Shown in pieces: positions 49,604 to 61,323 of a stretch of 64,000 nucleotides of DNA. The notes under the pieces were generated by a model. That model was not told the DNA's origin, did not search any database, and was given only the letters and a program-made list of their open reading frames with translations. Numbering within the stretch: position 1 is the stretch's first letter; the number at the start of each line of letters is the position of its first letter. The translations under genes and the position numbers were made by a program. Source of the stretch: Nocardia pneumoniae NBRC 100136 (GTDB taxonomy: Bacteria > Actinomycetota > Actinomycetes > Mycobacteriales > Mycobacteriaceae); assembly GCF_000308755.1 (NCBI RefSeq), contig NZ_BAGF01000056.1, forward strand, positions 1 through 64,000, read 5' to 3'.

Positions 49604-50410
49604 TCATCGCGCATGCGCGGCGTCGGTAGCCACTCGGCCAGCCGTACGCGCGTTCTGAAACTGCTCGGACAGCGTCTCGTCGAGCTCGCCCGCCAGGACG
49701 GCGTCCGCCTCTTCGGTGTCGACCGCGACCGACCGCAGCCCGGCGGCCAGGCGCACATTGCGCCATGAGCGGCGGTGTTCGCTGCTCGGGCCGAGGCGGT
49801 GCAGCGCCGCCGTGTGCTCGGGGGTGTTGTACCCCTTGTGTGCCGCGAACCCGTAGCCGGGGAATCGCTCGTCCAGCTCGACCATTATGCGGTCCCGAGT
49901 GACCTTCGCCAGGATGCTGGCCGCCGCGATGCAGGCCGCCGACCCGTCGCCACCGATCACCGGCAGTGAAGGCACCGGGATGCCGGGCACCCGGAACCCG
50001 TCGGTGAGCACATAGCCCGGCTCCCGGCCCAACCCGGCGACGGCGCGGCGCATTCCTTCGATATTCGCCACGTGGATGCCGATCGAGTCGATCTCCCAGG
50101 CCGGGATGACGACCACTTTGTAGGCCAGCGCCAGGCGGGTGATCACCGGGTACAGCTCCTCGCGGGTGGCCTCGGTGAGCTTCTTGGAATCATCGAGACC
50201 GGCCAGCTTGTCATAGGCCTTCGGGGCGAGCAGGCAGGCGGCCACCACGAGCGGCCCCGCGCACGGACCGCGCCCTGCCTCGTCCACCCCGGCTACCGGC
50301 CCGAGACCACTGCGGATCAACGCGGCCTCCAGCGTGCGCAATCCCCCGGCCCTGCGCATGACCACGCGCGGCGGCCAACCGTTACCCACTGGCACTCGAC
50401 CCTGCCCCAC
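49604..50410 (-). CDS. rnhB: Ribonuclease HII
   Basis: A 268-residue enzyme that nicks RNA in RNA-DNA hybrids and removes single ribonucleotides. The catalytic Asp-Glu pair is in GVDEAGRGPCAGPLV, with YVLTDGFRV and AAASILAKVTRDRIM completing the active site. The C-terminal 40 residues are variable. GTG at 50410 is the longest start; GTG at 50389 would match mycobacterial proteins better. Confidence 0.93.
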   Translation of the reverse strand: MGQGRVPVGNGWPPRVVMRRAGGLRTLEAALIRSGLGPVAGVDEAGRGPCAGPLVVAACLLAPKAYDKLAGLDDSKKLTEATREELYPVITRLALAYKVVVIPAWEIDSIGIHVANIEGMRRAVAGLGREPGYVLTDGFRVPGIPVPSLPVIGGDGSAACIAAASILAKVTRDRIMVELDERFPGYGFAAHKGYNTPEHTAALHRLGPSSEHRRSWRNVRLAAGLRSVAVDTEEADAVLAGELDETLSEQFQNARTAGRVATDAAHAR

Positions 50411-50437
50411 GATCCAATTATCCTGCGCGCCGGACGA

Positions 50438-51220
50438 TCAGTTCGTCTGGGGATTCTCCGAACGCACCGGTCCGATCCGCCCGGGCGGCCAGATCTTGAA
50501 CACCGCCTTGCCGCGGACGTTCTCCACCGGAATGGTGCCGTCCAGGTCATCGTTGATGTGCGCGCGGGAGTCGGCGGACTGGTTGCGGTTGTCGCCCATC
50601 ACCCACAGATGTCCCTCGGGCACCTTCACGGGCTTGAATTCCCGGCCACCGCCGGCGCCGTACGGCTGGCCGGGCACGTACGGGGAGAGGTAGCGCGCGT
50701 ACGGCTCGTCCAACGGCTTGCCGTCCACGATGACCCGTCCCTGCGGGTCGCAGCACTGCACGGTCTGGCCACCGACCGCGATCACCCGCTTCACCAGGTC
50801 GTTCTCGTCCGGCGGCACCAGGCCGAAGAAGGAGAAGAAGTTCTGCACGCCACGAATGGCCGGATTGTCCGACCGGATCGACTTGTAGTGGGTGTTCCAC
50901 GAGGGCGGCCCGACGAACACGACCACGTCACCCGGCTGCGGATCGCCCCAGTAGTAGCTGAGCTTCTGCACGTAGATGCGGTCACCGGTGCATCCGGCGC
51001 ACCCGTGCAGCGTGGTCTCCATCGACTCCGACGGGATCACGTACGGCCTGCCGACGAAGGTGACCATCAGCGCGGCGATCACCGCGGCGATCACGATGAG
51101 GATCGGCAATTCCTGCCAGAACGGCCGCTGCTGCTTCTTCTGCCCGCGCCTGGCGCGAACTCCCCGCTTACCCTCGTCGCCCGATTCGGACACCGACACC
51201 GACCCACTTTCGTCTGCCAC
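50438..51220 (-). CDS. lepB: Signal peptidase I
   Basis: A 260-residue membrane protease that removes signal peptides from exported proteins. A basic N-terminal tail and one membrane helix (ILIVIAAVIAALMVTFV) precede the catalytic domain. Ser66 in IPSESMETTL is the nucleophile and Lys144 in VKRVIAVGG the general base; MGDNRNQSADSR is the box E signature. It follows rplS and precedes rnhB, the usual order. Confidence 0.94.
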   Translation of the reverse strand: MADESGSVSVSESGDEGKRGVRARRGQKKQQRPFWQELPILIVIAAVIAALMVTFVGRPYVIPSESMETTLHGCAGCTGDRIYVQKLSYYWGDPQPGDVVVFVGPPSWNTHYKSIRSDNPAIRGVQNFFSFFGLVPPDENDLVKRVIAVGGQTVQCCDPQGRVIVDGKPLDEPYARYLSPYVPGQPYGAGGGREFKPVKVPEGHLWVMGDNRNQSADSRAHINDDLDGTIPVENVRGKAVFKIWPPGRIGPVRSENPQTN

Positions 51221-51232
51221 GCCGAACAGATT

Positions 51233-51267
51233 AGCCCGGCATCGAGACGGACGTTCGATGCCGGGCT
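51233..51267 (-). terminator. Terminator between rplS and lepB
   Basis: Perfect 13-base arms AGCCCGGCATCGA (51233-51245) and TCGATGCCGGGCT (51255-51267), 30 bases downstream of rplS on the minus strand and just before lepB. Confidence 0.75.
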
Positions 51268-51297
51268 GAGCAAAATCCGTTGTGCCGAAAAGCTAAC

Positions 51298-51639
51298 TCA
51301 GCGCTTTTCCTTGATCTTGGCGGCCTTACCGCGCAGCTCACGCAGGTAGTAGAGCTTGGCGCGGCGGACGTCACCGCGGGTAACGACATCGATGTGGTCG
51401 ATGTTCGGGCTGTGCACCGGGAAGGTGCGCTCCACGCCGACACCGAACGACACCTTGCGGACCGTGAAGGTCTCGCGGATGCCACCACCCTGGCGGCGGA
51501 TCACGACGCCCTTGAAGACCTGGATGCGCTCCTTCGAGCCTTCGATGACCTTCACATGCACGTTGAGCGTGTCGCCCGGCCGGAACTCGGGGACGTCGCT
51601 GCGCAGCGACTTTTCGTCGACGAAGTCAAGGGTGTTCAT
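51298..51639 (-). CDS. rplS: 50S ribosomal protein L19
   Basis: A 113-residue ribosomal protein, the mycobacterial length. It starts MNTLDFVDEKSLRSDVPEF and contains FKGVVIRRQGGGIRETFTVRK and the end RELRGKAAKIKEKR. AGAAGGA lies upstream of the ATG at 51639; another in-frame ATG two codons earlier is less likely. Confidence 0.96.
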   Translation of the reverse strand: MNTLDFVDEKSLRSDVPEFRPGDTLNVHVKVIEGSKERIQVFKGVVIRRQGGGIRETFTVRKVSFGVGVERTFPVHSPNIDHIDVVTRGDVRRAKLYYLRELRGKAAKIKEKR

Positions 51640-51861
51640 TTCCATCCTTCTGGTTTCGCGCGAACAGAGGACCCTGGCGGCACTGCGTGTGCTCGGCCGG
51701 TTCATGCTCCGAATTAGGGGGTGCGCCGGGTCGACAATCACCCAGGGCAACCTGAGCATTGTGCCAGACCAGCGCGGCGCGGAAGAAATCGGCCCGAGCC
51801 GAGCGCGTTGGGTTATCCCTTCACTCTAGTGGCGCGGCCGCACGTAGGGGCCGGTGCGCGG

Positions 51862-52782
51862 TCAGTGATCGTGTTCGCCGGAGATCGCGTCCTGTGCGGG
51901 CGGTGGTCCGGGCGACTTCAGCGCGTTGTGGTCGGCATGCCAGAGCGAGTGGTGGCGGTGCGGCGCCGGTGGCGCGGGAACCACCGTGCGGGTGAGTTCC
52001 GCCTCCGCCGCCGTGCGGACATGGTCGACGTCCGGTTTCCCCGCGACCAGGTCTTGGACGAAGATCTTGGCCCGGATCACCGGACGGCGATATCGCCGTT
52101 CGCGGACGATGGCCCGGTACATCAGCCGCCTGCGATCGGCGTAACGCCAGCGCGCCCACGGCGCGCCCGGACGGCTGAGCCGCAGGGCGCCGACGACCAG
52201 CAGCGGCAGGAAGAACATGCCGAACAGCCCGGTCCAGATCTTGCCTTTGGCGATGACGATCGCGGCCAGCGCCAAGTTCACCGCCGCGAACACGACGACG
52301 AAGACGCGCACCTCGATGCTCGGATCGCGCCGGAAGTCGTTGATGTCCAGCAACCACAGCGGGTGGAAGCCGAGCAGCAGCAGCCCGGTCACGGCCAGCG
52401 CGACGAAAACCGCGTCGACCGACGTGCGCCCCTGCTCCTCCCAATACACGTCGCGCAGGTAGAAGATCAGCGCGAACTCGTCGAGGACCAGCGCGGCGCC
52501 GACGCCGAAGGCCGCGGCGAGCCCGCTGGCCGTCGCCGTGTCCGCGTCCTGGTACAGCGTGACCATGCCGATGCCGGACACGAGCACCAGGATCACCCCG
52601 AACACCATGTGATGGATGTGGGTGTCCCCGGCGCGCAGGTTACCGGGCCACCAGCGCACCCGCGCCCGGATCAGCCGGACGCTGAGCCGGATGAACAGGA
52701 AGCCGACGATGAACCCGAGGAGGAAGCACAGCAACGGCAGCCGCCCCTGGGCGATCACGTCCTCGTGGAGCCACCGTCGCAT
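51862..52782 (-). CDS. Integral membrane protein with His-rich ends
   Basis: A 306-residue protein with about seven hydrophobic segments between residues 15 and 205. A DTHIHHMVFG motif lies before the third segment, and the C-terminal cytoplasmic tail is His-rich (PHRHHSLWHADHN, GEHDH). I do not recognise a named family. The histidines suggest metal handling, but that is inference. The nearest upstream gene on the same strand is tex, 28 bases away. Confidence 0.75.
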   Translation of the reverse strand: MRRWLHEDVIAQGRLPLLCFLLGFIVGFLFIRLSVRLIRARVRWWPGNLRAGDTHIHHMVFGVILVLVSGIGMVTLYQDADTATASGLAAAFGVGAALVLDEFALIFYLRDVYWEEQGRTSVDAVFVALAVTGLLLLGFHPLWLLDINDFRRDPSIEVRVFVVVFAAVNLALAAIVIAKGKIWTGLFGMFFLPLLVVGALRLSRPGAPWARWRYADRRRLMYRAIVRERRYRRPVIRAKIFVQDLVAGKPDVDHVRTAAEAELTRTVVPAPPAPHRHHSLWHADHNALKSPGPPPAQDAISGEHDH

Positions 52783-52810
52783 GCCCGTCTACTCCCTCCC
52801 GTGCACCGGA

Positions 52811-55234
<2,424 letters not shown>

Positions 55235-55256
55235 GCCCGAGACACTAGCTGTTCCG

Positions 55257-55330
55257 CCTCTCCGAGTCTTCAGGCTGTCCCGCCTCGCTCCCCCGCCTCG
55301 CTCCCCCGCCTCTCCGGGTCTTCAGGCCGT
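55257..55330. repeat. Short direct repeats in the intergenic region
   Basis: CCTCTCCGAGTCTTCAGGCTGT (55257-55278) recurs with two changes at 55309-55330. Between them a GCCTCGCTCCCCC unit is present twice. The region lies between the tex start and the acyl-CoA synthetase stop. Function unknown. Confidence 0.6.
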
Positions 55331-55440
55331 ACTAGTCAGGTGACACCTGATTTGCGTTCAGGTCCTGCGTTGGGTCCCGCTCGGGTTCTGGGGGTACCCG
55401 GTGAGTTACCCATGTACATACGAGATCAGTTGTCGCGTAT

Positions 55441-57090
55441 CTACTCCGACCTCTGTTCCGCTGTTGACGCGAGGAGTGTCTTGGCGATTTCGCGCATTTC
55501 GGCCTTGCGGATCTTGCCGGTGACCGTCATCGGGAACTCCTCGACGACGTGCACATAGCGCGGGATCTTGAAGTGCGCCAGCTTGCCGGTGCAGAACTCG
55601 CGCAGCGCCGACGCGTCCAACGGTGTTGCGCCTTCGCGCATCCGGACCCACGCCATCAACTCCTCGCCGTACTTCGGGTCCGGCACGCCGATCACCTGGG
55701 CATCGAGAATGTCGGGGTGGGTGTAGAGGAATTCCTCGATCTCCCGGGGATAGATGTTCTCGCCGCCGCGGATGACCATGTCCTTGATCCGTCCGGTGAT
55801 GGAAAGGTATCCGTCGTCGTCCATCACGCCGATGTCGCCGGTGTGCATCCAGCGGGCGGCGTCTATCGCCTCGGCGGTTTTGTCCGGGTCGTCCCAATAG
55901 CCGAGCATCACCGAGTAGCCACGGGTGCACAGCTCGCCGGGTTCGCCGCGCGGCACCGTGAGACCGGTTGCGGGGTCGACTATCTTGACTTCCAGGTGCG
56001 GGCCGACCCGGCCGACCGTGGCGGTGCGCCGGTCGATGCTGTCGTCCCGGCGGGTCTGGGTCGAGACCGGGGAGGTCTCCGTCATGCCGTAGCAGATGCA
56101 CACCTCGCGCATGCCCATCCGGTCGATCACCCGCTTCATCACTTCGACCGGGCACGGCGAACCGGCCATGATGCCGGTGCGCAGGGTGGACAGATCCGGG
56201 GTGGCCGAATCCAGTTCGGTCAGCATGTCGATGAACATCGTCGGCACGCCGTACAACGAGGTGCAGCGCTCGGCATCGACCGCGGCCAGCGTCGCCTTCG
56301 GATCGAAGGAGGGCGCCGGAATGACGATGGCCGCACCGTGACTCGTGCTCGCGAGGTTGCCCATCACCATGCCGAAGCAGTGATAGAACGGCACCGGGAC
56401 GCAGATGCGGTCCTGTTCGGTGTAGCCGCACAGCTCGCCGACGAAATAGCCGTTGTTCAGGATGTTGTGGTGGCTGAGCGTGGCACCCTTCGGGAATCCC
56501 GTTGTGCCCGAGGTGTACTGGATGTTGATCGGATCGTCGGTCGACAGCAGCGCGGCGAGCGCGGTGAGCCGGTCGGCGTAGATCACCGTGCGCGACAGCG
56601 CGTCCCACTCGGGTGTGCCCAGTACGAGAACCTGTTCCAGCGCCGCGCAGTTCGGCCGGACGTGCTCGATCATAGCGACGTAGTCGGAGGATTTGAACCG
56701 CTCGGCCGCGACCAGCATCCGCACGCCCGCCTGACGGAGCACGTACTCCAGTTCACTGGTGCGGTAGGCCGGATTGATGTTGACCAGGATCGCGCCGATG
56801 CGCGCCGTGGCGAACTGGACGAGAAACCATTCCGCGCAGTTCGGCGCCCAGATGCCGACCCGGTCCCCCTTGCCGATGCCGCGATCGGCGAGGCCGCAGG
56901 CCAGGGCGTCGACCGCGGCACCGAGTTCGCGGTAGGTCCAGCGGCGTCCGGACGGAAGGTCCACCAGCGCTTCCCGATCCGGGAATGCCGCGACGGTCCG
57001 GGCGAGGTTGCCGCCGATGGTGTCGCCGAGCAGCGGGACGTCGGAAACGCCGGACGCGTAGCTGGGCAGGGACGGCTCGTGTGCCGACAT
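55441..57090 (-). CDS. Acyl-CoA synthetase (AMP-binding, FadD/FACL-type)
   Basis: A 549-residue ANL-superfamily ligase activating a carboxylic acid via acyl-AMP. P-loop YTSGTTGFPKGATLSHHN, motif GMTETSPVS, and C-terminal TGRIKDMVIRGGENIYPREIEE with the catalytic lysine in VTGKIRKAEM are all present. It resembles the medium/long-chain fatty-acid type. Its ATG overlaps the stop of the upstream synthetase by one base (TGATG), so the pair is co-expressed. Confidence 0.88.
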   Translation of the reverse strand: MSAHEPSLPSYASGVSDVPLLGDTIGGNLARTVAAFPDREALVDLPSGRRWTYRELGAAVDALACGLADRGIGKGDRVGIWAPNCAEWFLVQFATARIGAILVNINPAYRTSELEYVLRQAGVRMLVAAERFKSSDYVAMIEHVRPNCAALEQVLVLGTPEWDALSRTVIYADRLTALAALLSTDDPINIQYTSGTTGFPKGATLSHHNILNNGYFVGELCGYTEQDRICVPVPFYHCFGMVMGNLASTSHGAAIVIPAPSFDPKATLAAVDAERCTSLYGVPTMFIDMLTELDSATPDLSTLRTGIMAGSPCPVEVMKRVIDRMGMREVCICYGMTETSPVSTQTRRDDSIDRRTATVGRVGPHLEVKIVDPATGLTVPRGEPGELCTRGYSVMLGYWDDPDKTAEAIDAARWMHTGDIGVMDDDGYLSITGRIKDMVIRGGENIYPREIEEFLYTHPDILDAQVIGVPDPKYGEELMAWVRMREGATPLDASALREFCTGKLAHFKIPRYVHVVEEFPMTVTGKIRKAEMREIAKTLLASTAEQRSE

Positions 57091-58724
57091 CACCGGATAC
57101 CTCCCTGTCGCAGTACGAATCGCTGCACCTTGCCACTGGGCGTCTTCGGCAGGCTCGGCACGAAGTGCACTCTGCGCGGGTAGGCGTGCGCGGCGAATTT
57201 CCGTTTCACCAAACTCTGCAGTTCGGACTTCAACTCGGGGCTGGCCACGGCGCCGTCGCGCAGCACGACGAACGCCTCCAGCACCTCGCCGCGCAGGTCG
57301 TCCGGCATGCCGACCACGGCGGCCTCGGCGACCTGCTCGTGCAGCACGAGGACGCTCTCCACTTCGAACGGGCCGATGCGGTAGCCCGCCATGATGATGA
57401 CGTCGTCGTCGCGGGCGGAGAAACGGAAGAAGCCGTTCGCGTCCTGCGAGCCCGCGTCGCCGGTCAGGTACCAGCGGCCGTCGGCGGTGTAGCGCTGCGC
57501 TGTGCGTTCCGGGGCGTCGAGATAGCCGAGGAACCACAGCAGCGGACTGTGCGCGGTATCGATGGCGACCCGGCCCACCGTGCCGGGGGCAGCGATGGTG
57601 TCGGCGTCATCGGCGAGCACCGCGCAGGACCAGCCGGGCAGCGTGCGACCCATCGAGCCCGCGGGAGTCTCGGTGTCGAGGTCGTCGTGCCAGGCGTTGC
57701 AGATGACCATGCCGTGCTCGGTCTGGCCGTAGTGGTCGCGCACCGCGACACCCAGGTGCTCCACCGACCATGCGACGACCTCGGGCGTCAGCGGCTCACC
57801 CGCCGAGGAGGCGCGGCGCAACCGGGAGTGCACCGGCGGCGCGGCGCTTTCGGCGCGCAGCGCGCGGTAGACCGTCGGCGCCGCGGCGAAATTGGTGACG
57901 CCGAAGGTCTCCAGCACCTGCCAGGTCAGCGGAGCGGAGAACCCCGCGTGCAGCAGGATGCTGCGCATGCCGGTGGCCAGCGGGCCGAGGATGGCGTAGT
58001 AGAGGCCGTAGGCCCAGCCCGGGTCGGCGGCGTTCCAGAACACGTCGTCGGGCCGGACGTTCAGCGCGAACTCCTGGTAGGCGTGGAAGGAGGCGAGCGC
58101 GCGCAGCGGAATCGGGACGCCTTTGGGCGTGCCGGTGGTGCCGCTGGTGAACAACTGGACCAGCAGGCCGTCGCCGCCGACCGCGACCGCGCGTGCCTGC
58201 GGGTGAGTCGCCGAATGGGTGTCGAGCAGATCGGCCATCCGCAGCGCCCCGTCCGGGATGTCGGCGCCCGACACGATCAGCCGCCAAGGCGGGTCCGCGG
58301 GCAGATCCGGGCCGGGCGCCAGCTTCGGCGCCTGATCGGAGTCGGCGACGACGAGGGAGACCTCGGCGGCGTCCAGCCGCAGCGCGATGGCGGGCGGCGC
58401 GAACGCGGTGAACAGCGGGACGTGCACCGCGCCGCGGCGCCAGATGCCGAGCAGCGCGACCACCAGGTCCGCCGACTTCGCCATCAAGGTGGCGACCCGG
58501 TCGCCCGGTTCGACGCCGAGTCCGGCGAGCGCGGCGGCGAATCGGGCCGAGCGTTCGCGCAGCTCGCCATAGGTGAGGTCGGTCGAGGACAGGTCTGCCT
58601 CGACGATCGTGAAGGCCACCCGGTCGGCCGGGTGCCGATCACACAGCAGGTCCGCCGCCGACGCGTCAGCGCGGTCGTAACAGTCCAGCAGCTCGCGCAC
58701 CCGCTGATTCGGATCGGTGCCCAT
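57090..58724 (-). CDS. AMP-binding acyl-CoA synthetase (MACS-like)
   Basis: A 544-residue ligase of the acetyl/medium-chain acyl-CoA synthetase type: LFTSGTTGTPKGVPIPLRA, DHYGQTEHGMV, WYLTGDAGSQDANGFFRFSARDDDVIIMAGYRIGPFEVE and the catalytic lysine near PSGKVQRFVLRQ. It is the first gene of a two-synthetase operon and lies opposite a GAF-LuxR regulator. The substrate is not deducible. Confidence 0.88.
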   Translation of the reverse strand: MGTDPNQRVRELLDCYDRADASAADLLCDRHPADRVAFTIVEADLSSTDLTYGELRERSARFAAALAGLGVEPGDRVATLMAKSADLVVALLGIWRRGAVHVPLFTAFAPPAIALRLDAAEVSLVVADSDQAPKLAPGPDLPADPPWRLIVSGADIPDGALRMADLLDTHSATHPQARAVAVGGDGLLVQLFTSGTTGTPKGVPIPLRALASFHAYQEFALNVRPDDVFWNAADPGWAYGLYYAILGPLATGMRSILLHAGFSAPLTWQVLETFGVTNFAAAPTVYRALRAESAAPPVHSRLRRASSAGEPLTPEVVAWSVEHLGVAVRDHYGQTEHGMVICNAWHDDLDTETPAGSMGRTLPGWSCAVLADDADTIAAPGTVGRVAIDTAHSPLLWFLGYLDAPERTAQRYTADGRWYLTGDAGSQDANGFFRFSARDDDVIIMAGYRIGPFEVESVLVLHEQVAEAAVVGMPDDLRGEVLEAFVVLRDGAVASPELKSELQSLVKRKFAAHAYPRRVHFVPSLPKTPSGKVQRFVLRQGGIR

Positions 58725-58772
58725 CGTCAGTTCTCCTTCATCTGTGATCCAGCGCTACCCGGGTGTGCAATA

Positions 58773-58789
58773 GGATGTGGGTCACATCC
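58773..58789. promoter_or_regulatory. Inverted repeat between regulator and synthetase operon
   Basis: GGATGTG (58773-58779) and CACATCC (58783-58789) flank GGT in the 100-base divergent promoter region. It is a plausible binding site of the GAF-LuxR protein or of a global regulator. Confidence 0.6.
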
Positions 58790-58824
58790 CGTCGGCCACT
58801 ACCCCCGAAAAGGGGTGAGTCCCC

Positions 58825-59676
58825 GTGACCCACACCGCGCTGCTGCGTCCGCGCGACGCCGACGCGTTACGCGCCGAGATCCGCTGGGTGGCGAGCACTG
58901 CGGGCGTGCCGGTGGCCTTCGGCGGCGAAGTTCATGGCGACGCCCTGCTGCTGTCGGAGTTCGTGGGCACGGTCACCACCGGGCTGCGCGGGTTGGCGGT
59001 CGTGCGCACGTCGGGGCTCGGTGGCCGGGTGATGGATTCGGGGCGTCCCGCCGCGGTGTCGGACTACCGCACGTCGTCGTCGATCACCCACGACTACGAC
59101 GGGCCGGTCTCCGGCGAAGGCATCCGTTCGGTGCTCGCCGTCCCGGTGGTCGTCGACCAGCGTGCCCGCGCGGTGCTCTATGCCGCCACCAGGGGCGCGA
59201 CTCCGCTGGGTGACCGCACCGCGGATCTCGTCGTCCAGGCCGGTCGCCGCCTGGCCACCGAGATCGCCATTCGCGACGAGGTCGACCGCCGTTTGCGGAT
59301 GCTGGAGCTGGCCACGCCGTCGGCCGGTACCGCACCGGCCGTCACCGAGGAACTGCGCGACATCCACGCCGAACTCCGCGGCATGGCGCGCTCGGCCGAG
59401 GACGACCGGTTGCGCGGGCGACTGCACGCGGTGTGCGAACGATTGACCCGCGTCCTGGTCGGCGAACCGCATCCCGACAGTCCGCGGCTGTCCCGCCGCG
59501 AACTCGACGTGCTGTCCCAGATCGCCCTGGGCTGTACGAATCAGGAAGCGGCACAACGCCTCTCGCTCGGACCGGAAACCGTGAAGAGCTACCTGCGCAA
59601 CGCGATGGCCAAACTCGACGCCCATTCCAGGCACGAGGCGGTGGTGGCGGCGCGGCGTCACGGCTTGCTGCCGTGA
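58825..59676 (+). CDS. GAF-domain LuxR-type transcriptional regulator
   Basis: A 283-residue regulator. Residues ~20-155 look like a GAF sensor (GLRGLAVVRTSGLGGRVMDSGRPAAVSDYR ... IRSVLAVPVVVDQRARAVLYAA). A helical linker follows, then the LuxR helix-turn-helix (LSRRELDVLSQIALGCTNQEAAQRLSLGPETVKSYLRNAMAKLDA). Its divergent position implies it controls the two acyl-CoA synthetases, perhaps sensing an acyl intermediate. GTG start. Confidence 0.85.
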   Translation: MTHTALLRPRDADALRAEIRWVASTAGVPVAFGGEVHGDALLLSEFVGTVTTGLRGLAVVRTSGLGGRVMDSGRPAAVSDYRTSSSITHDYDGPVSGEGIRSVLAVPVVVDQRARAVLYAATRGATPLGDRTADLVVQAGRRLATEIAIRDEVDRRLRMLELATPSAGTAPAVTEELRDIHAELRGMARSAEDDRLRGRLHAVCERLTRVLVGEPHPDSPRLSRRELDVLSQIALGCTNQEAAQRLSLGPETVKSYLRNAMAKLDAHSRHEAVVAARRHGLLP

Positions 59677-59743
59677 GGGCGAAGCGCCGGAGCCACAAGA
59701 TTTATCCGCAGGTGCGAAGCTGCGCGTGATCGGCGGGGAGTGC

Positions 59744-60451
59744 CTAGTGCTGGGAGCCGGACTCCCTGTCGTGATCGGCGAGCAGGTCCGGGCGCCGTTC
59801 GCGAGTGCGGGCGAGGGATTGCTCGCGGCGCCAGGCGGCCACCTTCGCGTGGTCGCCGGAGAGCAGGATCGGCGGAACCTCGAGGCCGCGCCAGGAGACC
59901 GGGCGGGTATAGCTGGGGCCCTCGAGCAGGCCGTCGGAGAACGAATCCTCTTGGTGGGATTGCTGATTGCCGAGCACGCCGGGCAGCAGCCGGACCACGG
60001 CCTCGGTCATCACCAGCACCGCCGCCTCGCCGCCGATCAGCACGTAGTCGCCGATGCTGACCTCCTCCACGCGGACCCGGCGGGCGGCGTCGTCGAAGAC
60101 GCGCTGGTCGATGCCCTCGTAGCGACCGCAGGCGAAGACGAGGTGCCGCTCTGCGGCCCACCGGTGCGCGGTGGCCTGCGTGAACGGCACGCCAGCCGGT
60201 GTGGGGACGACCAGCAGCGCGTCGTCGGGACAGACCTCGTCGAGCGCGTCACCCCAGACGGTCGGCTTCATGACCATGCCGGGACCGCCGCCGTAGGGCG
60301 CGTCGTCCACCGACTTGTGCACGTCGTGCGTCCAACGGCGCAGATCGTGCACCGTCAGCGAGATCAGCCCCTTATCGATCGCCTTGCCGAGCAGCGCCGT
60401 GCGCAGCGGCTCCAGATACTCGGGGAAGATCGTGACGACGTCGATTCTCAT
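59744..60451 (-). CDS. trmD: tRNA (guanine37-N1)-methyltransferase
   Basis: A 235-residue SPOUT methyltransferase that makes m1G37 in tRNAs reading CNN codons. It starts MRIDVVTIFPEYLEPL and shows DDAPYGGGPGMVMKP, ACGRYEGIDQRV and the trefoil-knot segment IGDYVLIGGEAAVLVM. The ATG at 60451 gives this start. It follows rimM by about 65 bases in the rpsP-KH-rimM-trmD operon. Confidence 0.95.
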   Translation of the reverse strand: MRIDVVTIFPEYLEPLRTALLGKAIDKGLISLTVHDLRRWTHDVHKSVDDAPYGGGPGMVMKPTVWGDALDEVCPDDALLVVPTPAGVPFTQATAHRWAAERHLVFACGRYEGIDQRVFDDAARRVRVEEVSIGDYVLIGGEAAVLVMTEAVVRLLPGVLGNQQSHQEDSFSDGLLEGPSYTRPVSWRGLEVPPILLSGDHAKVAAWRREQSLARTRERRPDLLADHDRESGSQH

Positions 60452-60515
60452 GCCTGTCTCCTGCCGCCGCGTCCACGAGCCGGGCGGGCGCGGCGCGATC
60501 GGGTCTGCCGGCACG

Positions 60516-61040
60516 TCATTCCGGGTCGAGCAGGCCCTCGGGCGGATCGATGACGATCACGCCGTCGGCGATCGACACCGTGGGCACGATCGCGGTGACG
60601 AACGGGATCAGGATCTCCCGGCCGTCGTCGGCGGCGCGCACCGCGAGCAGCTCGCCCGCCGCGGAATGCAGCACCTCGCGCACGGACCCCACCACGGTCT
60701 CGTCGGTGAGGCGGACCTCCAGCCCTTCCAGCTCGTGGTCGTAGAACTCGTCCGGGTCCTCCGAGGGCGGCAGGTCCGCGCTGTCCACGACGAGCAGCAT
60801 GCCACGCAGCGCGTCCGCCGCGGTGCGGTCGGCGACCCCGGCGAGGAACACCAGGAGCCGGCCCGAGTGCTCGCGGGCCGACTCCACGGTGAAGTCGCGG
60901 ACATCGTCGGTGCGCGGCAGTCGACCGCGCAGCGTGACGCCGGGCGCGAAACGCGCCTCGGGCTCGTCGGTGCGCACCTCGACGACAAGTTCGCCGCGCA
61001 CACCGTGCGCCTTGGCGACCCGTCCGACGACGAGTTCCAT
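60516..61040 (-). CDS. rimM: Ribosome maturation factor RimM
   Basis: A 174-residue 30S assembly factor that binds S19. The N-terminal half is a beta-barrel (LVVGRVAKAHGVRGELVVEVRTDEPE) and the C-terminal half a PRC barrel (DPDEFYDHELEGLEVRL ... ILIPFVTAIVPTVSI). It begins one base after the stop of the KH gene. Confidence 0.95.
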   Translation of the reverse strand: MELVVGRVAKAHGVRGELVVEVRTDEPEARFAPGVTLRGRLPRTDDVRDFTVESAREHSGRLLVFLAGVADRTAADALRGMLLVVDSADLPPSEDPDEFYDHELEGLEVRLTDETVVGSVREVLHSAAGELLAVRAADDGREILIPFVTAIVPTVSIADGVIVIDPPEGLLDPE

Positions 61041-61283
61041 CTACTGGTCGGTGTCGACCACGTCGACCCGGATGCCCCGGCCGCCGATACCGGCGACGAG
61101 GGTGCGCAGCGCGGTCGCGGTGCGTCCGCCGCGACCGATCACTTTGCCCAGGTCATCGGGATGAACGTGCACCTCGACCGTGCGTCCGCGGCGACCGGTG
61201 ATCAAATGGACGCGGACGTCGTCGGGGTTGGCGACGATGCCGCGCACCAGGTGCTCGACGGCATCGGCGACTACGGCGCTCAT
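61041..61283 (-). CDS. KH-domain RNA-binding protein (KhpA-like)
   Basis: An 80-residue single-KH protein with the motif VIGRGGRTATALRTLV replacing the usual GxxG loop context. In other bacteria KhpA acts as a small-RNA/mRNA chaperone. It sits between rpsP and rimM, its conserved position (Rv2908c). Confidence 0.92.
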   Translation of the reverse strand: MSAVVADAVEHLVRGIVANPDDVRVHLITGRRGRTVEVHVHPDDLGKVIGRGGRTATALRTLVAGIGGRGIRVDVVDTDQ

Positions 61284-61323
61284 TGCTCCATCACCTCGAG
61301 ACGCGACGGATAGGACCCACTCA

